A stretch of DNA of 64,000 bases, taken from positions 62,001 to 126,000 of the forward strand of contig NZ_CANNGT010000012.1 of assembly GCF_947504225.1 (NCBI RefSeq). The letters are read 5' to 3'. This document shows positions 27,310 to 36,234 of the stretch, one piece after another (the first letter of the stretch is position 1; the number at the start of each line of letters is the position of its first letter). The notes below the pieces were generated by a model. It did not search any database. It worked only from the letters and a program-made list of their open reading frames with translations, and was not told where the DNA came from. The stretch comes from Brumimicrobium ulvae. Lineage in GTDB: Bacteria; Bacteroidota; Bacteroidia; Flavobacteriales_D; Crocinitomicaceae. Position numbers and translations under genes: made by a program.

Positions 27310-28146
27310 ATGAGATTCGTTTTTAAAATACTTATTGTTGGATGCTTGGTATTAATGACCTCAGAGCTTGTCCATGCTCAAAAACAAAACTTTAAGTCGC
27401 GGTCTTCCCTAGGTGTCATGCTTGGAGGGAGTTACTATATTGGAGACTTAAACCAATTTGGACACTTTAAAAACACCAATTTTTCAGGAGGAATTATTTA
27501 TCGTTATCATGTAAACTCAAGATTAGAGTTACGTGGTGGGTTACGCTATGGTCGTGTTGAAGGGTATGATGCTGATTCTAAAGATCCATACAGACAAGCG
27601 AGAAATCTTTCTTTCGAATCTCAAATTTTTGAAGTTGCAGCAGGACTAGAGTTTAATTACCTTGATTACAAACTTGGAAACAACAAGTACTTCTTTACAC
27701 CTTATATGTTTATTGATATTGGAGTCTTCAAAATGGACCCGAGAACCAACTACAATGGAGAGATGGTAAGTTTGCAGACCATCGGAACGGAAGGGCAGGG
27801 AAGTGACTTAAGTGATAGAAATGCTTATTCTTTGGTGCAGTTAGCAATTCCATTCGGACTCGGTTTTAAAATTAATCTTGGAAATAGAGCAGCCCTTTCA
27901 CTTGAATATGGAATTCGAAAAACATTTACCGACTACTTGGATGATGTGGGAACGGGAAGTTTTATTAATTCAGCAGAATTAGCAGCACAAAATGGAAATA
28001 TAGCAGCAAACCTAGCAGACCGATCAGATGGCAGTATCAATTTTACCGGAGAACGAGGAAACTCAGCAACTAAAGATTGGTATTCAATGTTTGGAGTAAT
28101 GTTTACCTTCTCATTGGGTAATCCAGACAAGTGTCACTTCCGTTAA
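27310..28146 (+). CDS. DUF6089 family outer-membrane beta-barrel protein
   Basis: A 278-residue protein with a signal peptide (FKILIVGCLVLMTSELVHAQ), then GVMLGGSYYIGDLNQFGHFKNTN, a typical DUF6089 opening, and a barrel-like body (ELRGGLRYGRV, YKLGNNKYFFTPYMFIDIGV). The C-terminus DWYSMFGVMFTFSLG contains barrel-like aromatic strands. Role unknown; in many Bacteroidetes it lies between nadK and uppS/bamA. Here the next gene is on the other strand, and the last 44 bp overlap its 3' end. ATG at 27310 was chosen over a TTG at 27304. Confidence 0.82.
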   Translation: MRFVFKILIVGCLVLMTSELVHAQKQNFKSRSSLGVMLGGSYYIGDLNQFGHFKNTNFSGGIIYRYHVNSRLELRGGLRYGRVEGYDADSKDPYRQARNLSFESQIFEVAAGLEFNYLDYKLGNNKYFFTPYMFIDIGVFKMDPRTNYNGEMVSLQTIGTEGQGSDLSDRNAYSLVQLAIPFGLGFKINLGNRAALSLEYGIRKTFTDYLDDVGTGSFINSAELAAQNGNIAANLADRSDGSINFTGERGNSATKDWYSMFGVMFTFSLGNPDKCHFR

Positions 28147-29488
28147 TGGCTTCATTTTCTACTTTTTTAGGTTGACGTGCAGCAAAGAAAATGATGATCA
28201 TTGCCATGAAAGGCGCCTTAAACCTGACTAAAACATTAAATAATCCAGAAGTAAATCCAACAAAGAAACCAAGGAGTAAGGAAAACAGGATAGCAAAGAC
28301 CAAAAACTCTTGGGTTCTTATAAATGCAAAATGTTTCCAAATATTCCCTGAACGAAAGAAGAATCCAATGGTGAGTGCAATAAGCAATAGACCTTCTAAA
28401 CCACTAACAAACAGAAAAGCACTGTTGGCTTCCCAAATAAAAGGTCTATAAAACGCAGTGACAATTGACATAGGTGCTGCTTTTATCATTCCCCAAGGTG
28501 TGTATTCAGTGATGCCTAAATCGTAACGGTAACCAGTATATAACTTGTTCTGTTTAAAATCTTGCTGAATCACCGCAACCTCTTCAAGATATACGTTGGC
28601 TAAATTTGAACTTTCATTTGTTGTTTGCAAATAGGCCAATACCACCACCATAAGCACTAAAGTGCTGAGAATGCGTGTAGACCAAAGTAGAACAGGGCTA
28701 TTACTTAGTTTTTTGGCGATTCGAATGAATAAAACAAAAGCCAATGGAGCTGCAATGGCAATAAGCATGAAGTCACGGATTTTAAAAAGCACAAAAGCCG
28801 AGAGAAAAATCATTATGATTCCACTTAAGGATAGTGTCTTACCTTTCTTTAGTATGGAAAATGTATAGAAAATCAGTAAATTGAAAGCCGCTAAAATAAA
28901 AGTGTCTTTTGAAATTCCTGAACACCAGAACGCTACGGTTGGGATGAATAGCGTAGCAGCAAGTAATACCCAATGTTTGCAAAAGCTAAAGTCCTTGACC
29001 AATTCATATAACTTCCACGAGCAAAGACCTGCAATGGTTGAACAGATTAAGGTAAGTGCCATGTAGCTGTTAAATGTGAAAAAGGTGAAAAGCGAAATAA
29101 TTTTAGAAATGAAAAAACTTTCAGGTTCTTTGTAAATCCAAGAGGGGGGATATCCAGTACGTTGATTGAAGTTAACAGTAATTGTATCAGCCGATGGCCT
29201 TTGCATCATTTCAGCAAAATAGGATGCTGGATTATCCCAAAAAAGATGGTTTAAATCTACAGCTCCTTCCCAGTATGCAAGTGTATCACCTCCTTCAGCA
29301 AGAATTGTTGTGTAGGTGAACGCGAAGAGCAGTCCAAAACCCAATTTAAATAACAGTGCAGGATAAAAGTATTTGTAATGTTCTTGGTCTAAATTCCGCA
29401 AACGAATAACCCACAATCCTACAAGGATGAGAATAAGCCATCCTAAACCGATGGATATATCAAATAAACTGAAAAATTCAGGTTTCAA
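28103..29488 (-). CDS. multi-pass membrane protein (GT-C or polymerase-like), unknown
   Basis: A 461-residue protein with about ten membrane helices. An early extracytoplasmic loop holds EGGDTLAYWEGAVDL, and later loops hold GYPPSWIYKEPESFF and GISKDTF. Acidic residues in the first loop of a many-helix protein recall GT-C glycosyltransferases or polysaccharide polymerases, but I cannot assign a family. Its last 15 codons overlap the 3' end of the convergent DUF6089 gene by 44 bp, and its C-terminus (EAINGSDTCLDYPMRR) is encoded there, so it may be recently extended. Confidence 0.65.
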   Translation of the reverse strand: MKPEFFSLFDISIGLGWLILILVGLWVIRLRNLDQEHYKYFYPALLFKLGFGLLFAFTYTTILAEGGDTLAYWEGAVDLNHLFWDNPASYFAEMMQRPSADTITVNFNQRTGYPPSWIYKEPESFFISKIISLFTFFTFNSYMALTLICSTIAGLCSWKLYELVKDFSFCKHWVLLAATLFIPTVAFWCSGISKDTFILAAFNLLIFYTFSILKKGKTLSLSGIIMIFLSAFVLFKIRDFMLIAIAAPLAFVLFIRIAKKLSNSPVLLWSTRILSTLVLMVVVLAYLQTTNESSNLANVYLEEVAVIQQDFKQNKLYTGYRYDLGITEYTPWGMIKAAPMSIVTAFYRPFIWEANSAFLFVSGLEGLLLIALTIGFFFRSGNIWKHFAFIRTQEFLVFAILFSLLLGFFVGFTSGLFNVLVRFKAPFMAMIIIFFAARQPKKVENEAINGSDTCLDYPMRR

Positions 29489-29503
29489 GTCGGAAGTTTA
29501 TAT

Positions 29504-30028
29504 TTAAATAAAACGCTCATCAGCTTGCATGACCGTTCCGCAGTTGTCACACGTTCTGCTTTCTACCGAACTATAGAACTCTTTAAACCTTGGAAGGAAG
29601 TCCTTTTCAATATTGTCAAGTTTGAATTTATAGGTCTTTAAAGGGTGATTACAGGTTTCGCAAAACCACATTAATCCATCAATTAGGTTAGTTCCTTTGC
29701 GTACTCGTTCGATGACCAATCCAACAGTGTTTTCTCCTCGAATTGGTGAGTGTGGCGTTCGTGCAGGCAGCAAGAAAATTTCACCTTCGCGGACTTGAAC
29801 ATCTTTGGCCTTTCCATTTTCCTGTATGCGTACTACAATATCTCCTTCAATTTGTAAAAACAATTCTTCAGATTCATTGTAGTGATAGTCTTTTCGAGCA
29901 TTAGGTCCACCTACAACCATAACAATAAAATCTCCTGCTTCAACATATAGATTCTTATTTCCAACAGGTGGCTTTAATAAATCACGGTTTTCTTCAATCC
30001 ACTTGAACAAGTTAAAAGGAGCTTTCAT
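29504..30028 (-). CDS. nbaC: 3-hydroxyanthranilate 3,4-dioxygenase
   Basis: A 174-residue cupin enzyme. FNLFKWIEENRDLLKPPVGNK, then DYHYNESEELFLQIEGDIVV with the iron-binding His and Glu, FLLPARTPHSP, and a C-terminal rubredoxin-like site with two CxxC pairs (CETC and CDNC), as in bacterial HAO. It opens the ring of 3-hydroxyanthranilate using Fe(II) and oxygen, in the kynurenine route to quinolinate and NAD or in tryptophan breakdown. ATG at 30028 was chosen over TTG at 30037. No other kynurenine-pathway gene is adjacent. Confidence 0.95.
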   Translation of the reverse strand: MKAPFNLFKWIEENRDLLKPPVGNKNLYVEAGDFIVMVVGGPNARKDYHYNESEELFLQIEGDIVVRIQENGKAKDVQVREGEIFLLPARTPHSPIRGENTVGLVIERVRKGTNLIDGLMWFCETCNHPLKTYKFKLDNIEKDFLPRFKEFYSSVESRTCDNCGTVMQADERFI

Positions 30029-30086
30029 AGTCAACAAATTTTATCTAAAAATAGACAATCTTAGCCATAACTTCAACCGATTGAAT

Positions 30087-30123
30087 AAAAAAAACAGAGG
30101 TGAATATATTTCACGCTCTGTTT
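30087..30123 (-). terminator. intrinsic terminator of DUF4168 gene
   Basis: AAACAGAG (30092-30099) and CTCTGTTT (30116-30123) form an 8-bp stem extended by GTGAA/TTCAC. On the minus strand it is followed by eight T. It closes the DUF4168 transcript. Confidence 0.85.
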
Positions 30124-30151
30124 GTAAGTGCATTGCCGTTGCAAAAGTAAC

Positions 30152-30622
30152 TTAGCTTTGGATTAATGTGCTCAACTTTTGCTGTAAACTTTGGTCTTGT
30201 TGAATGGCTTGATAAACTTCTTGGTAACGTTGCATGGTTAACCCTTCACGCTGAATTATTTCACCTACTTTTTCTTGGAAATCTAACTGAACTTTTTGAA
30301 TTTCAGCACTGATGCTCTTTAGTTTTTCAACTTCTCCTTCTTTTGGTTCAACGGATTGATTGGGATTGTTTTGTGCATTGGCTAATTCATTGAATCGCTC
30401 AACTTCCATCCCTTCTTTTTCTATCAGTTTTACTGCCTTGTTTTGCATAAGCTGACTTTCATTTTGTACCTCAACGTAGACATTCGCAAATTGCTTTAAC
30501 TCTTCATTTGAAACCGCTGTTGTTTGTATTTCTTGTGGAATTGCTTGACTTTGCTCTTGTGCAGTGCTTGTGGTGTGAACTAATGCAAGTCCTAGTGTTA
30601 AAATAATTGATGTGATTTTCAT
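30152..30622 (-). CDS. DUF4168 domain exported protein
   Basis: A 156-residue protein with a signal peptide (IILTLGLALVHTTSTAQ) and two related helical units (LKQFANVYVEVQNESQLMQ...GMEVERFNELANAQ and LKSISAEIQKVQLDFQ...GLTMQRYQEVYQAIQ), the pattern of DUF4168. It is rich in Gln and probably a small periplasmic helical bundle. Function is unknown. It is transcribed alone with a strong terminator. Confidence 0.8.
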   Translation of the reverse strand: MKITSIILTLGLALVHTTSTAQEQSQAIPQEIQTTAVSNEELKQFANVYVEVQNESQLMQNKAVKLIEKEGMEVERFNELANAQNNPNQSVEPKEGEVEKLKSISAEIQKVQLDFQEKVGEIIQREGLTMQRYQEVYQAIQQDQSLQQKLSTLIQS

Positions 30623-30830
30623 AATGTATTTATTTGATTAAGTTTCAAACCTAGGGGTTCTTCGATGGGATTGAAAATAATTACTGCAAAGTTCTGTTAA
30701 AACTACTCGCTCAAAATATTTTTAAGTAAAAAAACAACCCTATAGATTTTGAGTGCGTCTATTAAATAGTTTGTTTGGGTTTTTATTGAAGGGGTTCAAT
30801 TTATACAAACAAGCATTCTCTTGCAGAGTG

Positions 30831-30896
30831 GACTCAAGAAAGACTTAAAAATGCGGTCATAGACCGATTCAACAGTTTTTTTTGAGTCTTTTTTTT
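30831..30896 (+). ncRNA. structured RNA or orphan intrinsic terminator
   Basis: In the 340-base gap between divergent genes, GACTCAAGAAA (30831-30841) pairs over 11 bp with sequence ending TTGAGTC (to 30888), followed by eight T. Inside the loop, CGGTC (30854-30858) and GACCG (30862-30866) form a second hairpin. This is a strong rho-independent terminator on the plus strand, but the gene upstream is on the minus strand. A short untranslated transcript starting in about 30660-30800 would explain it. I see no convincing ORF there. The rest of the gap is AT-rich with no other feature. Confidence 0.5.
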
Positions 30897-30928
30897 ATGT
30901 TATTTTTACACCCAGAATAAAAAAAAGC

Positions 30929-30936
30929 TACATTTG
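30929..30936 (+). promoter_or_regulatory. -7 element for T9SS protein gene
   Basis: TACATTTG is a perfect TAnnTTTG, 26 bp before the ATG. The -33 region reads TTTT, a weak match. Confidence 0.5.
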
Positions 30937-30962
30937 CTACTACTATTATTAAAAAGAAGAAG

Positions 30963-31922
30963 ATGAAAAAATCAATACTTATTATAGCAGCTGGTTTGAT
31001 GGCCAGTATTTCAATTGCCCAACAACAGATACAAAATGGTGGATTTGAAAATTGGGAAAATGTTCCAGGTGGTTCAGAACCTGTTAATTGGAACAGTTTT
31101 TTAACTGCTGGGGGAGGTCTTGTTTGGGCAGCTCAGAATCAAATTGAAGAATCAACTGATGTGAGACCTGGTTCTACAGGGTCAAAAAGTATAAAAATAT
31201 GGTCTAGATCCACATTAGGAATTGTGGCCAATGGTAACATCACATTGGGAAAGATAAATATGGGTTCTACCTCACCTAACGACCCTGACAATTACAATAG
31301 GTCAATCACCGCTGATTCTGATTTCAGTCAGGAATTAACCGATAGTCCAGATTCACTTGTTTTTTGGGTGAAATTTATTCCAAATGGCCATTCAGGTAAT
31401 GCCAGAGTAAAAGCAACAATTCATGATAATTATGATTATAGAGATCCAGAAGACGCAGCTTCTTCAAATCATGTTGTGGCTACAGCAGTTCTTAATTACC
31501 CTTCAACAGGAGGGAATTGGGTAAGAAAATCAATTCCATTTGATTATTCAGGTCCAGCTACAGATGGAGCTTATATTTTGATCACATTTACAACAAGTGA
31601 AACTGCAGGAGGAGGAAAGAAGGATGATGTTGTGTTTATTGATGATGTAGAATTGATCTATAATCCATTGAGTACAGATAATCAGGAAACTTTAAGTTCA
31701 ATCTCTATTTATCCTAATCCTGTTAAGGACGTTTTAACCATTGATAATGTAGAAAAAAACACACAATATTCTATTCATTCTGTATTAGGAGAGGTGGTAT
31801 TGAGCGGTAAATTAAACGAAACTACAAATAAAATAGAGACTTCTAAAATCCAAAATGGGGTATATATTCTTCGCATGGTAAATGAAGGAAACACGCGTAC
31901 AGTAAGATTTGTGAAAAATTAA
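30963..31922 (+). CDS. secreted T9SS type-A protein, jelly-roll-like
   Basis: A 319-residue protein with signal peptide (LIIAAGLMASISIAQ). It begins QIQNGGFENWENVPGGSEPVNW, a common opening of carbohydrate-binding-like T9SS proteins, and ends with a type-A signal (ISIYPNPVKDVLTID ... VRFVKN). The middle (DSLVFWVKFIP, DDVVFIDDVELIYN) looks like a CBM-type beta sandwich. It is expected on the cell surface. It lies 27 bp upstream of a TonB receptor gene on the same strand, so the two may act on the same nutrient. Confidence 0.85.
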   Translation: MKKSILIIAAGLMASISIAQQQIQNGGFENWENVPGGSEPVNWNSFLTAGGGLVWAAQNQIEESTDVRPGSTGSKSIKIWSRSTLGIVANGNITLGKINMGSTSPNDPDNYNRSITADSDFSQELTDSPDSLVFWVKFIPNGHSGNARVKATIHDNYDYRDPEDAASSNHVVATAVLNYPSTGGNWVRKSIPFDYSGPATDGAYILITFTTSETAGGGKKDDVVFIDDVELIYNPLSTDNQETLSSISIYPNPVKDVLTIDNVEKNTQYSIHSVLGEVVLSGKLNETTNKIETSKIQNGVYILRMVNEGNTRTVRFVKN

Positions 31923-31949
31923 GTTTGATTTAATTTTACCTTGAAGAAT

Positions 31950-34355
31950 ATGCGATTTTCAATCACCTTCGTATTTGTTATTTATTGCTTTTTTGCGTTC
32001 TCTCAAAATGCCAAAGTTGTAGGTAAGGTTACAGACGACGACAACAAGCCACTTTTTGGAGCAACCATTATATATAAGAAGGACATTACCGTCGGTGCTC
32101 ATTCCGATGAGAATGGTAATTACTTATTGGAAATTCCTGAAGGAGATGCAGTTTTAATTTTCCGTTACTCGGGAATGAAAACAGATACCGTTCAAATCAG
32201 TGTGAGTGAAGGTGAGATCAAGCAAGTTGATTTTCAAATGTTTTCGATAGTCACTGAGCTTGAAGGGGTTGAGGTTAAAGTTGGGAAGTTTGATCGACCA
32301 CTCGAAGAGCAAACTGTATCATTAGAAATTATTCGAGCGGATTATATTGAAAATAAAAATACAAGAAGCATTGAAACGGCATTGGATCAAACTCCAGGTT
32401 TAAACATCATGGATGGAGAACCTCAAATTCGAGGAGGAAGTGGATTTACCTTTGGTGTAGGAAGTAAAGTCGCGGTACTGGTTGATGATATGCCCTTGCT
32501 TTCTGGTGATGCTGGAAGACCAGAGTGGGGTTTCATTCCCGTAGAAAACATTCATCAAATTGAAATCATAAAAGGAGCGTCTTCTGTATTGTCGGGAAGC
32601 TCTGCCTTATCTGGTTCTATTCATATTCGAACAGCTTACCCTAAAAAGGATCCGCTTACCAAGGTGAACTTGTACAGTGGTATGTATTCAGAGCCCAATA
32701 CTGAAGGTGCTACATGGTGGAATAATACGCCAGTTATTGCTGGAGCAAACTTTTTGCATTCTAGAAAGCTGGGCAATTGGGATTTGACGTTTGGTGGAAA
32801 CTTAAATTACGACCACGGATATATGGGAGCTCCAGTCCAAGATTCGTTAATTGAAGCATTATACCCTGATACCCTATCAAGATTTTCTGAAAAACAAATG
32901 GTGTCGAAAAGAGCAAGGATTAACTTTAATATTCGCCACAGGAGTAAAAAACTGAAAGGATTAAGTTATGGAGTAAATGGAAATTTTATGATTGCAGAAT
33001 CTCCTCTTGTTTTTGCCTGGTTGAATGACAGTACTGGACTGTATCAAGGCTATCCAGGAGCAACATTCCTACAAAATCAATTGATTTTTAATGTAGATCC
33101 TTTCGTTCATTTTATAACTGCAACAGAAGGTAAGCATTACCTCAGAACAAGGCTGATGCATACAGATAATGAGATGACCGCAAATCAGGACAGTAGGTCA
33201 AGTACTTACTATGCAGACTATATGTTCCAAAAGGAAATAGCCACCTTAAAAGGGGTTGACTTTATTGCTGGTTTAACAAGCAAGTATACTACTTCTTATG
33301 CTGAAATGTATGCCGGGGCTGGAAGTCCATATAATGATTTACTGAACGTTTCACTGTACTCACAATTGGATAAAAAGGTGATGAACATTGTGAATTTGTC
33401 TGCCGGTGGTCGTTTAGAATACTTTCAACTAAATGATACCGTTACAGCTTTAAAGCCAATCTTTAGGTTCGGAGCGAGCATTAATGTTTTTCAAGAAACC
33501 TATTTTAGAGCTTCATACGGTCAAGGCTATCGTTTTCCTACAATTACAGAACGTTATATCCGTACTGGTGTTGGGAATTTTGGTGTGTTTTCAAACCCTG
33601 ATTTACAAGCCGAAAGTAGTTGGAATGGTGAGGTTGGAATTAAACAAGGTTTGAAGTTTAAAAACATTTACGGTTATTTGGACATTGCAGCTTACTGGCA
33701 GGAATATGAAAATACAATAGAATATTTATTTGGATTCTGGGGGAACTCCTATACCGTGTTAAGTGATGGTTGGGGGTTCAAATTCTTGAATACTGGAAAG
33801 TCGCGTGTAATAGGAGTAGATATGTCGTTCTCCGGAAAAGCAAAGATTTCAAAAAAAGCAGAAATATTGTTTATGGTAGGATACAATTATATTTTACCAG
33901 AAACTTTAAATCCTGATTATGTTTATGCGGAGGATACGATGTTGACCAATAAAGAATACAGTTATAACTCTACATCTCTAGACAGTTCAAGAAGAATATT
34001 AAAATATCGTTTTTTACACAACATAAAAGCAGATTTTGAAGTAAGTATGTTTAACTCTATTGCATTAGGGATGAGTGTAAAATATTTCAGTAAGATGGAG
34101 AATATGGACCGTGTTATTGAAGATTTTGAAAGCGCTACATCTGGACCTTTTATTCAGTCTATACGATATATGGATTACTTTAAGGAAAACCAGAAAGGTG
34201 TTTGGATTTTAGATGCAAGAGCCTCATATAAATTAAATGAAAAACATAAATTGGCCCTTATTTGCAATAACATGCTCAATAACTCTTATTCTTTGCGTCC
34301 ATTAAAGATTGAAGCTCCCCGTTCTTTTATGTTGCAGTATACATTAAAACTGTAA
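31950..34355 (+). CDS. TonB-dependent outer-membrane receptor, substrate unknown
   Basis: An 801-residue receptor: signal peptide (ITFVFVIYCFFAFSQ), carboxypeptidase-regulatory-like domain (about 20-105, FGATIIYKKDITVGA), plug (about 130-230, GLNIMDGEPQIRGGSGFTFG, PVENIHQIEIIKGASSVL) and beta-barrel ending FMLQYTLKL. YRFPTITERYIR is typical of siderophore/heme/vitamin-type receptors as opposed to SusC. No riboswitch or Fur-like site is seen upstream. ATG at 31950 was chosen over TTG at 31941. The T9SS protein just upstream is a possible surface partner. Confidence 0.9.
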   Translation: MRFSITFVFVIYCFFAFSQNAKVVGKVTDDDNKPLFGATIIYKKDITVGAHSDENGNYLLEIPEGDAVLIFRYSGMKTDTVQISVSEGEIKQVDFQMFSIVTELEGVEVKVGKFDRPLEEQTVSLEIIRADYIENKNTRSIETALDQTPGLNIMDGEPQIRGGSGFTFGVGSKVAVLVDDMPLLSGDAGRPEWGFIPVENIHQIEIIKGASSVLSGSSALSGSIHIRTAYPKKDPLTKVNLYSGMYSEPNTEGATWWNNTPVIAGANFLHSRKLGNWDLTFGGNLNYDHGYMGAPVQDSLIEALYPDTLSRFSEKQMVSKRARINFNIRHRSKKLKGLSYGVNGNFMIAESPLVFAWLNDSTGLYQGYPGATFLQNQLIFNVDPFVHFITATEGKHYLRTRLMHTDNEMTANQDSRSSTYYADYMFQKEIATLKGVDFIAGLTSKYTTSYAEMYAGAGSPYNDLLNVSLYSQLDKKVMNIVNLSAGGRLEYFQLNDTVTALKPIFRFGASINVFQETYFRASYGQGYRFPTITERYIRTGVGNFGVFSNPDLQAESSWNGEVGIKQGLKFKNIYGYLDIAAYWQEYENTIEYLFGFWGNSYTVLSDGWGFKFLNTGKSRVIGVDMSFSGKAKISKKAEILFMVGYNYILPETLNPDYVYAEDTMLTNKEYSYNSTSLDSSRRILKYRFLHNIKADFEVSMFNSIALGMSVKYFSKMENMDRVIEDFESATSGPFIQSIRYMDYFKENQKGVWILDARASYKLNEKHKLALICNNMLNNSYSLRPLKIEAPRSFMLQYTLKL

Positions 34356-34430
34356 AAATTAAAACAATTTTGAATTAAGGATGTTGCTTAGTTTTAAAGC
34401 AGGTATACATTTTATTTATAAGTAGCGCAT

Positions 34431-35429
34431 ATGGATTCTTTGACGCAGATTGTATTGGGTGCCGCAGTTGGTGAAGCGGTACTTGGGAAAAAAGTTGGAA
34501 ATAGAGCCATGTTCTATGGAGCCATTGCAGGAACAATCCCAGATTTGGATGTCATTTCTTCCTTTTTTGTCGATACGGTTCGGGCTTTAGAAATTCATCG
34601 TGGAATAACGCATTCTGTTCTTTTTTCAATTGTTTTTGCCCCAATATTCGGTTGGATTGTTTCTAAAATAGATGCCTACAAATCCTTTAAAGGATGGTCT
34701 TGGCTGTTCTTTTGGGCTTTATTTACACATCCAATACTTGATGCTCACACCACTTGGGGAACACAATTGTTTTGGCCCCTTGATATCCGACTTGCCTTTA
34801 AAACGATTTTTGTAATTGACCCACTATATACTTTGCCATTCTTAACTTTCTTAATACTGGCAATGTTAAGGAAAAAAGATGATCCGAAAAGGCAATTATA
34901 CAACCGAACTGGATTGATTGTTAGCTCGGGTTATTTGGCTTTAACCTTTCTGCTTAAAGGCCTGTCTTTTTACCAATTTTCAGCGGCCTTAGAAAATCAA
35001 AACATCGTTTATCAAGAGTTAGAAACTAAACCTGCACCTTTAAATACCGTTTTGTGGGTAGCCAATGTGAAACGTGAGGACGACTTTATGATTGGAAGCT
35101 ATTCTTTCTTTGATCAAAGCGAAATTCAGTTTTCACATTACCCAAAGAACCACCATTTGATCCAACACCTCCTGGAGAATGAAAAGATGCAACGCATGAT
35201 TCATATTTCTAAAGGCTGGTTTACAATCATTGAAAAAGAAGGAGAACTCTTTTTTAATGATTTACGTTTTGGATTGCTGAGCATGGATGAGGACGCATCA
35301 AACTTTGTATTTCAATACCGAATTGTTGAGAATCAAGACGGTACGATCAATTTTGTGGAGACCAAAAAAGATGTTTCCGATGGAAAGAAATTGATGGGTG
35401 AACTTTGGGAAAGGGTGAAAGGAAGGTAA
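34431..35429 (+). CDS. DUF457 / YdjM-type membrane-bound metal-dependent hydrolase
   Basis: A 332-residue protein beginning MDSLTQIVLGAAVGEAVLGK, with TIPDLDVI, HRGITHSVLF and FFWALFTHPILDAHTTWGTQLFWP. The His/Asp-rich membrane motifs match the DUF457 (LexA-regulated YdjM-like, putative metal-dependent hydrolase) family. Four or five helices are followed by a soluble C-terminal domain (residues 195-332). A reaction has not been established for most members. It is 75 bp after the TonB receptor. Confidence 0.85.
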   Translation: MDSLTQIVLGAAVGEAVLGKKVGNRAMFYGAIAGTIPDLDVISSFFVDTVRALEIHRGITHSVLFSIVFAPIFGWIVSKIDAYKSFKGWSWLFFWALFTHPILDAHTTWGTQLFWPLDIRLAFKTIFVIDPLYTLPFLTFLILAMLRKKDDPKRQLYNRTGLIVSSGYLALTFLLKGLSFYQFSAALENQNIVYQELETKPAPLNTVLWVANVKREDDFMIGSYSFFDQSEIQFSHYPKNHHLIQHLLENEKMQRMIHISKGWFTIIEKEGELFFNDLRFGLLSMDEDASNFVFQYRIVENQDGTINFVETKKDVSDGKKLMGELWERVKGR

Positions 35430-35551
35430 ATAAGGGAGTGGGAGAGTGTCAGGGACGGAGCGCCAAAAATCACCTAGTTTTAAAATCCTTCAAGCTTATT
35501 ATAACGAACTTATCGTGAAAACTTTCTCGTGTTTTCTCACCCTCACCCTCT

Positions 35552-35590
35552 CCTGAGTCTTATATTGTGTACCGCAATATAAGACTCAGG
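35552..35590. repeat. perfect 16-bp inverted repeat over a gene 3' end
   Basis: CCTGAGTCTTATATTG (35552-35567) and CAATATAAGACTCAGG (35575-35590) are exact inverted repeats with a 7-base loop. The repeat covers the stop and last codons of the minus-strand barrel gene. Neither side has a T-run, so it is not a standard terminator; an RNA-stability hairpin or an element scar is possible. Confidence 0.75.
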
Positions 35591-36198
35591 TGAGTGAAAT
35601 ATTGTCCTTTGTTCAACATGTTCTGATGCCAATCTCCAAATAGAAATAAAGCAGGTGAATAGGCTTGCGTCAATTTATGATTTCTAACAGGTGCTAATGA
35701 GTTTTGAAAGCGAAGAGCTAACTCCCATTGTTCTAAAAACTGGTAGCCAATACTGAATTGTCCTCCAAAATCAAAGGTTTTAAATGGACGTTCAGGGTCG
35801 ATTGGACCAAAACTTGTCCTTTCTTTTTGGTTGATTTTTACACCTAAATAGAAACCAGCACTAATTTTTAAATAGTTGATGTGATAGTTTAGTGTTAACG
35901 GAGCTTCTATATAGTTCACGCGCAACCGATAAACAGCGGAAGTTTTTTTTGAAGGATAGGTTCGTGATCCTTTTTGATTGAACTGTAAACCGAAGTTTGC
36001 AGACCATTTGTCATTGATTTTATAAGTTACATCAGCCCCTGCTATCAGTCCAAATTGGGCAAAACCATAAAATCCATCACCACTGATTTGACTAGAGCTA
36101 GTACCGCCAATGATTCCCAAAGTGAATTTTTGAGCTGTGCTATTTTCGCTATAAATTAAACAACTGAATAAAAGGATGAGCAAAAGAGACCGTTTCAT
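35560..36198 (-). CDS. PorT-family / porin-like outer-membrane beta-barrel protein
   Basis: A 212-residue protein with signal peptide (LLLILLFSCLIYSENSTAQ) and a small beta-barrel of the outer-membrane protein beta-barrel family (FTLGIIGGTSSSQISGDG, YKINDKWSANFGLQFNQKGS, FDFGGQFSIGYQFLEQWELALRF is split by turns). The N-terminal GIIGGTSSSQISGDG resembles PorT-like barrels. The last codons lie within a perfect inverted repeat. Function unknown. It is just downstream of the MFS gene on the same strand (36 bp). Confidence 0.75.
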   Translation of the reverse strand: MKRSLLLILLFSCLIYSENSTAQKFTLGIIGGTSSSQISGDGFYGFAQFGLIAGADVTYKINDKWSANFGLQFNQKGSRTYPSKKTSAVYRLRVNYIEAPLTLNYHINYLKISAGFYLGVKINQKERTSFGPIDPERPFKTFDFGGQFSIGYQFLEQWELALRFQNSLAPVRNHKLTQAYSPALFLFGDWHQNMLNKGQYFTHLSLILRYTI

Positions 36199-36234
36199 GT
36201 GGACAAGATAAATAAATTCCTTTGAATTTCAGAC

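Noticed and set aside
29504-30622. Kynurenine-pathway operon
   Set aside because: Only 3-hydroxyanthranilate dioxygenase is recognisable; the neighbours (membrane protein, DUF4168) do not belong to the pathway.
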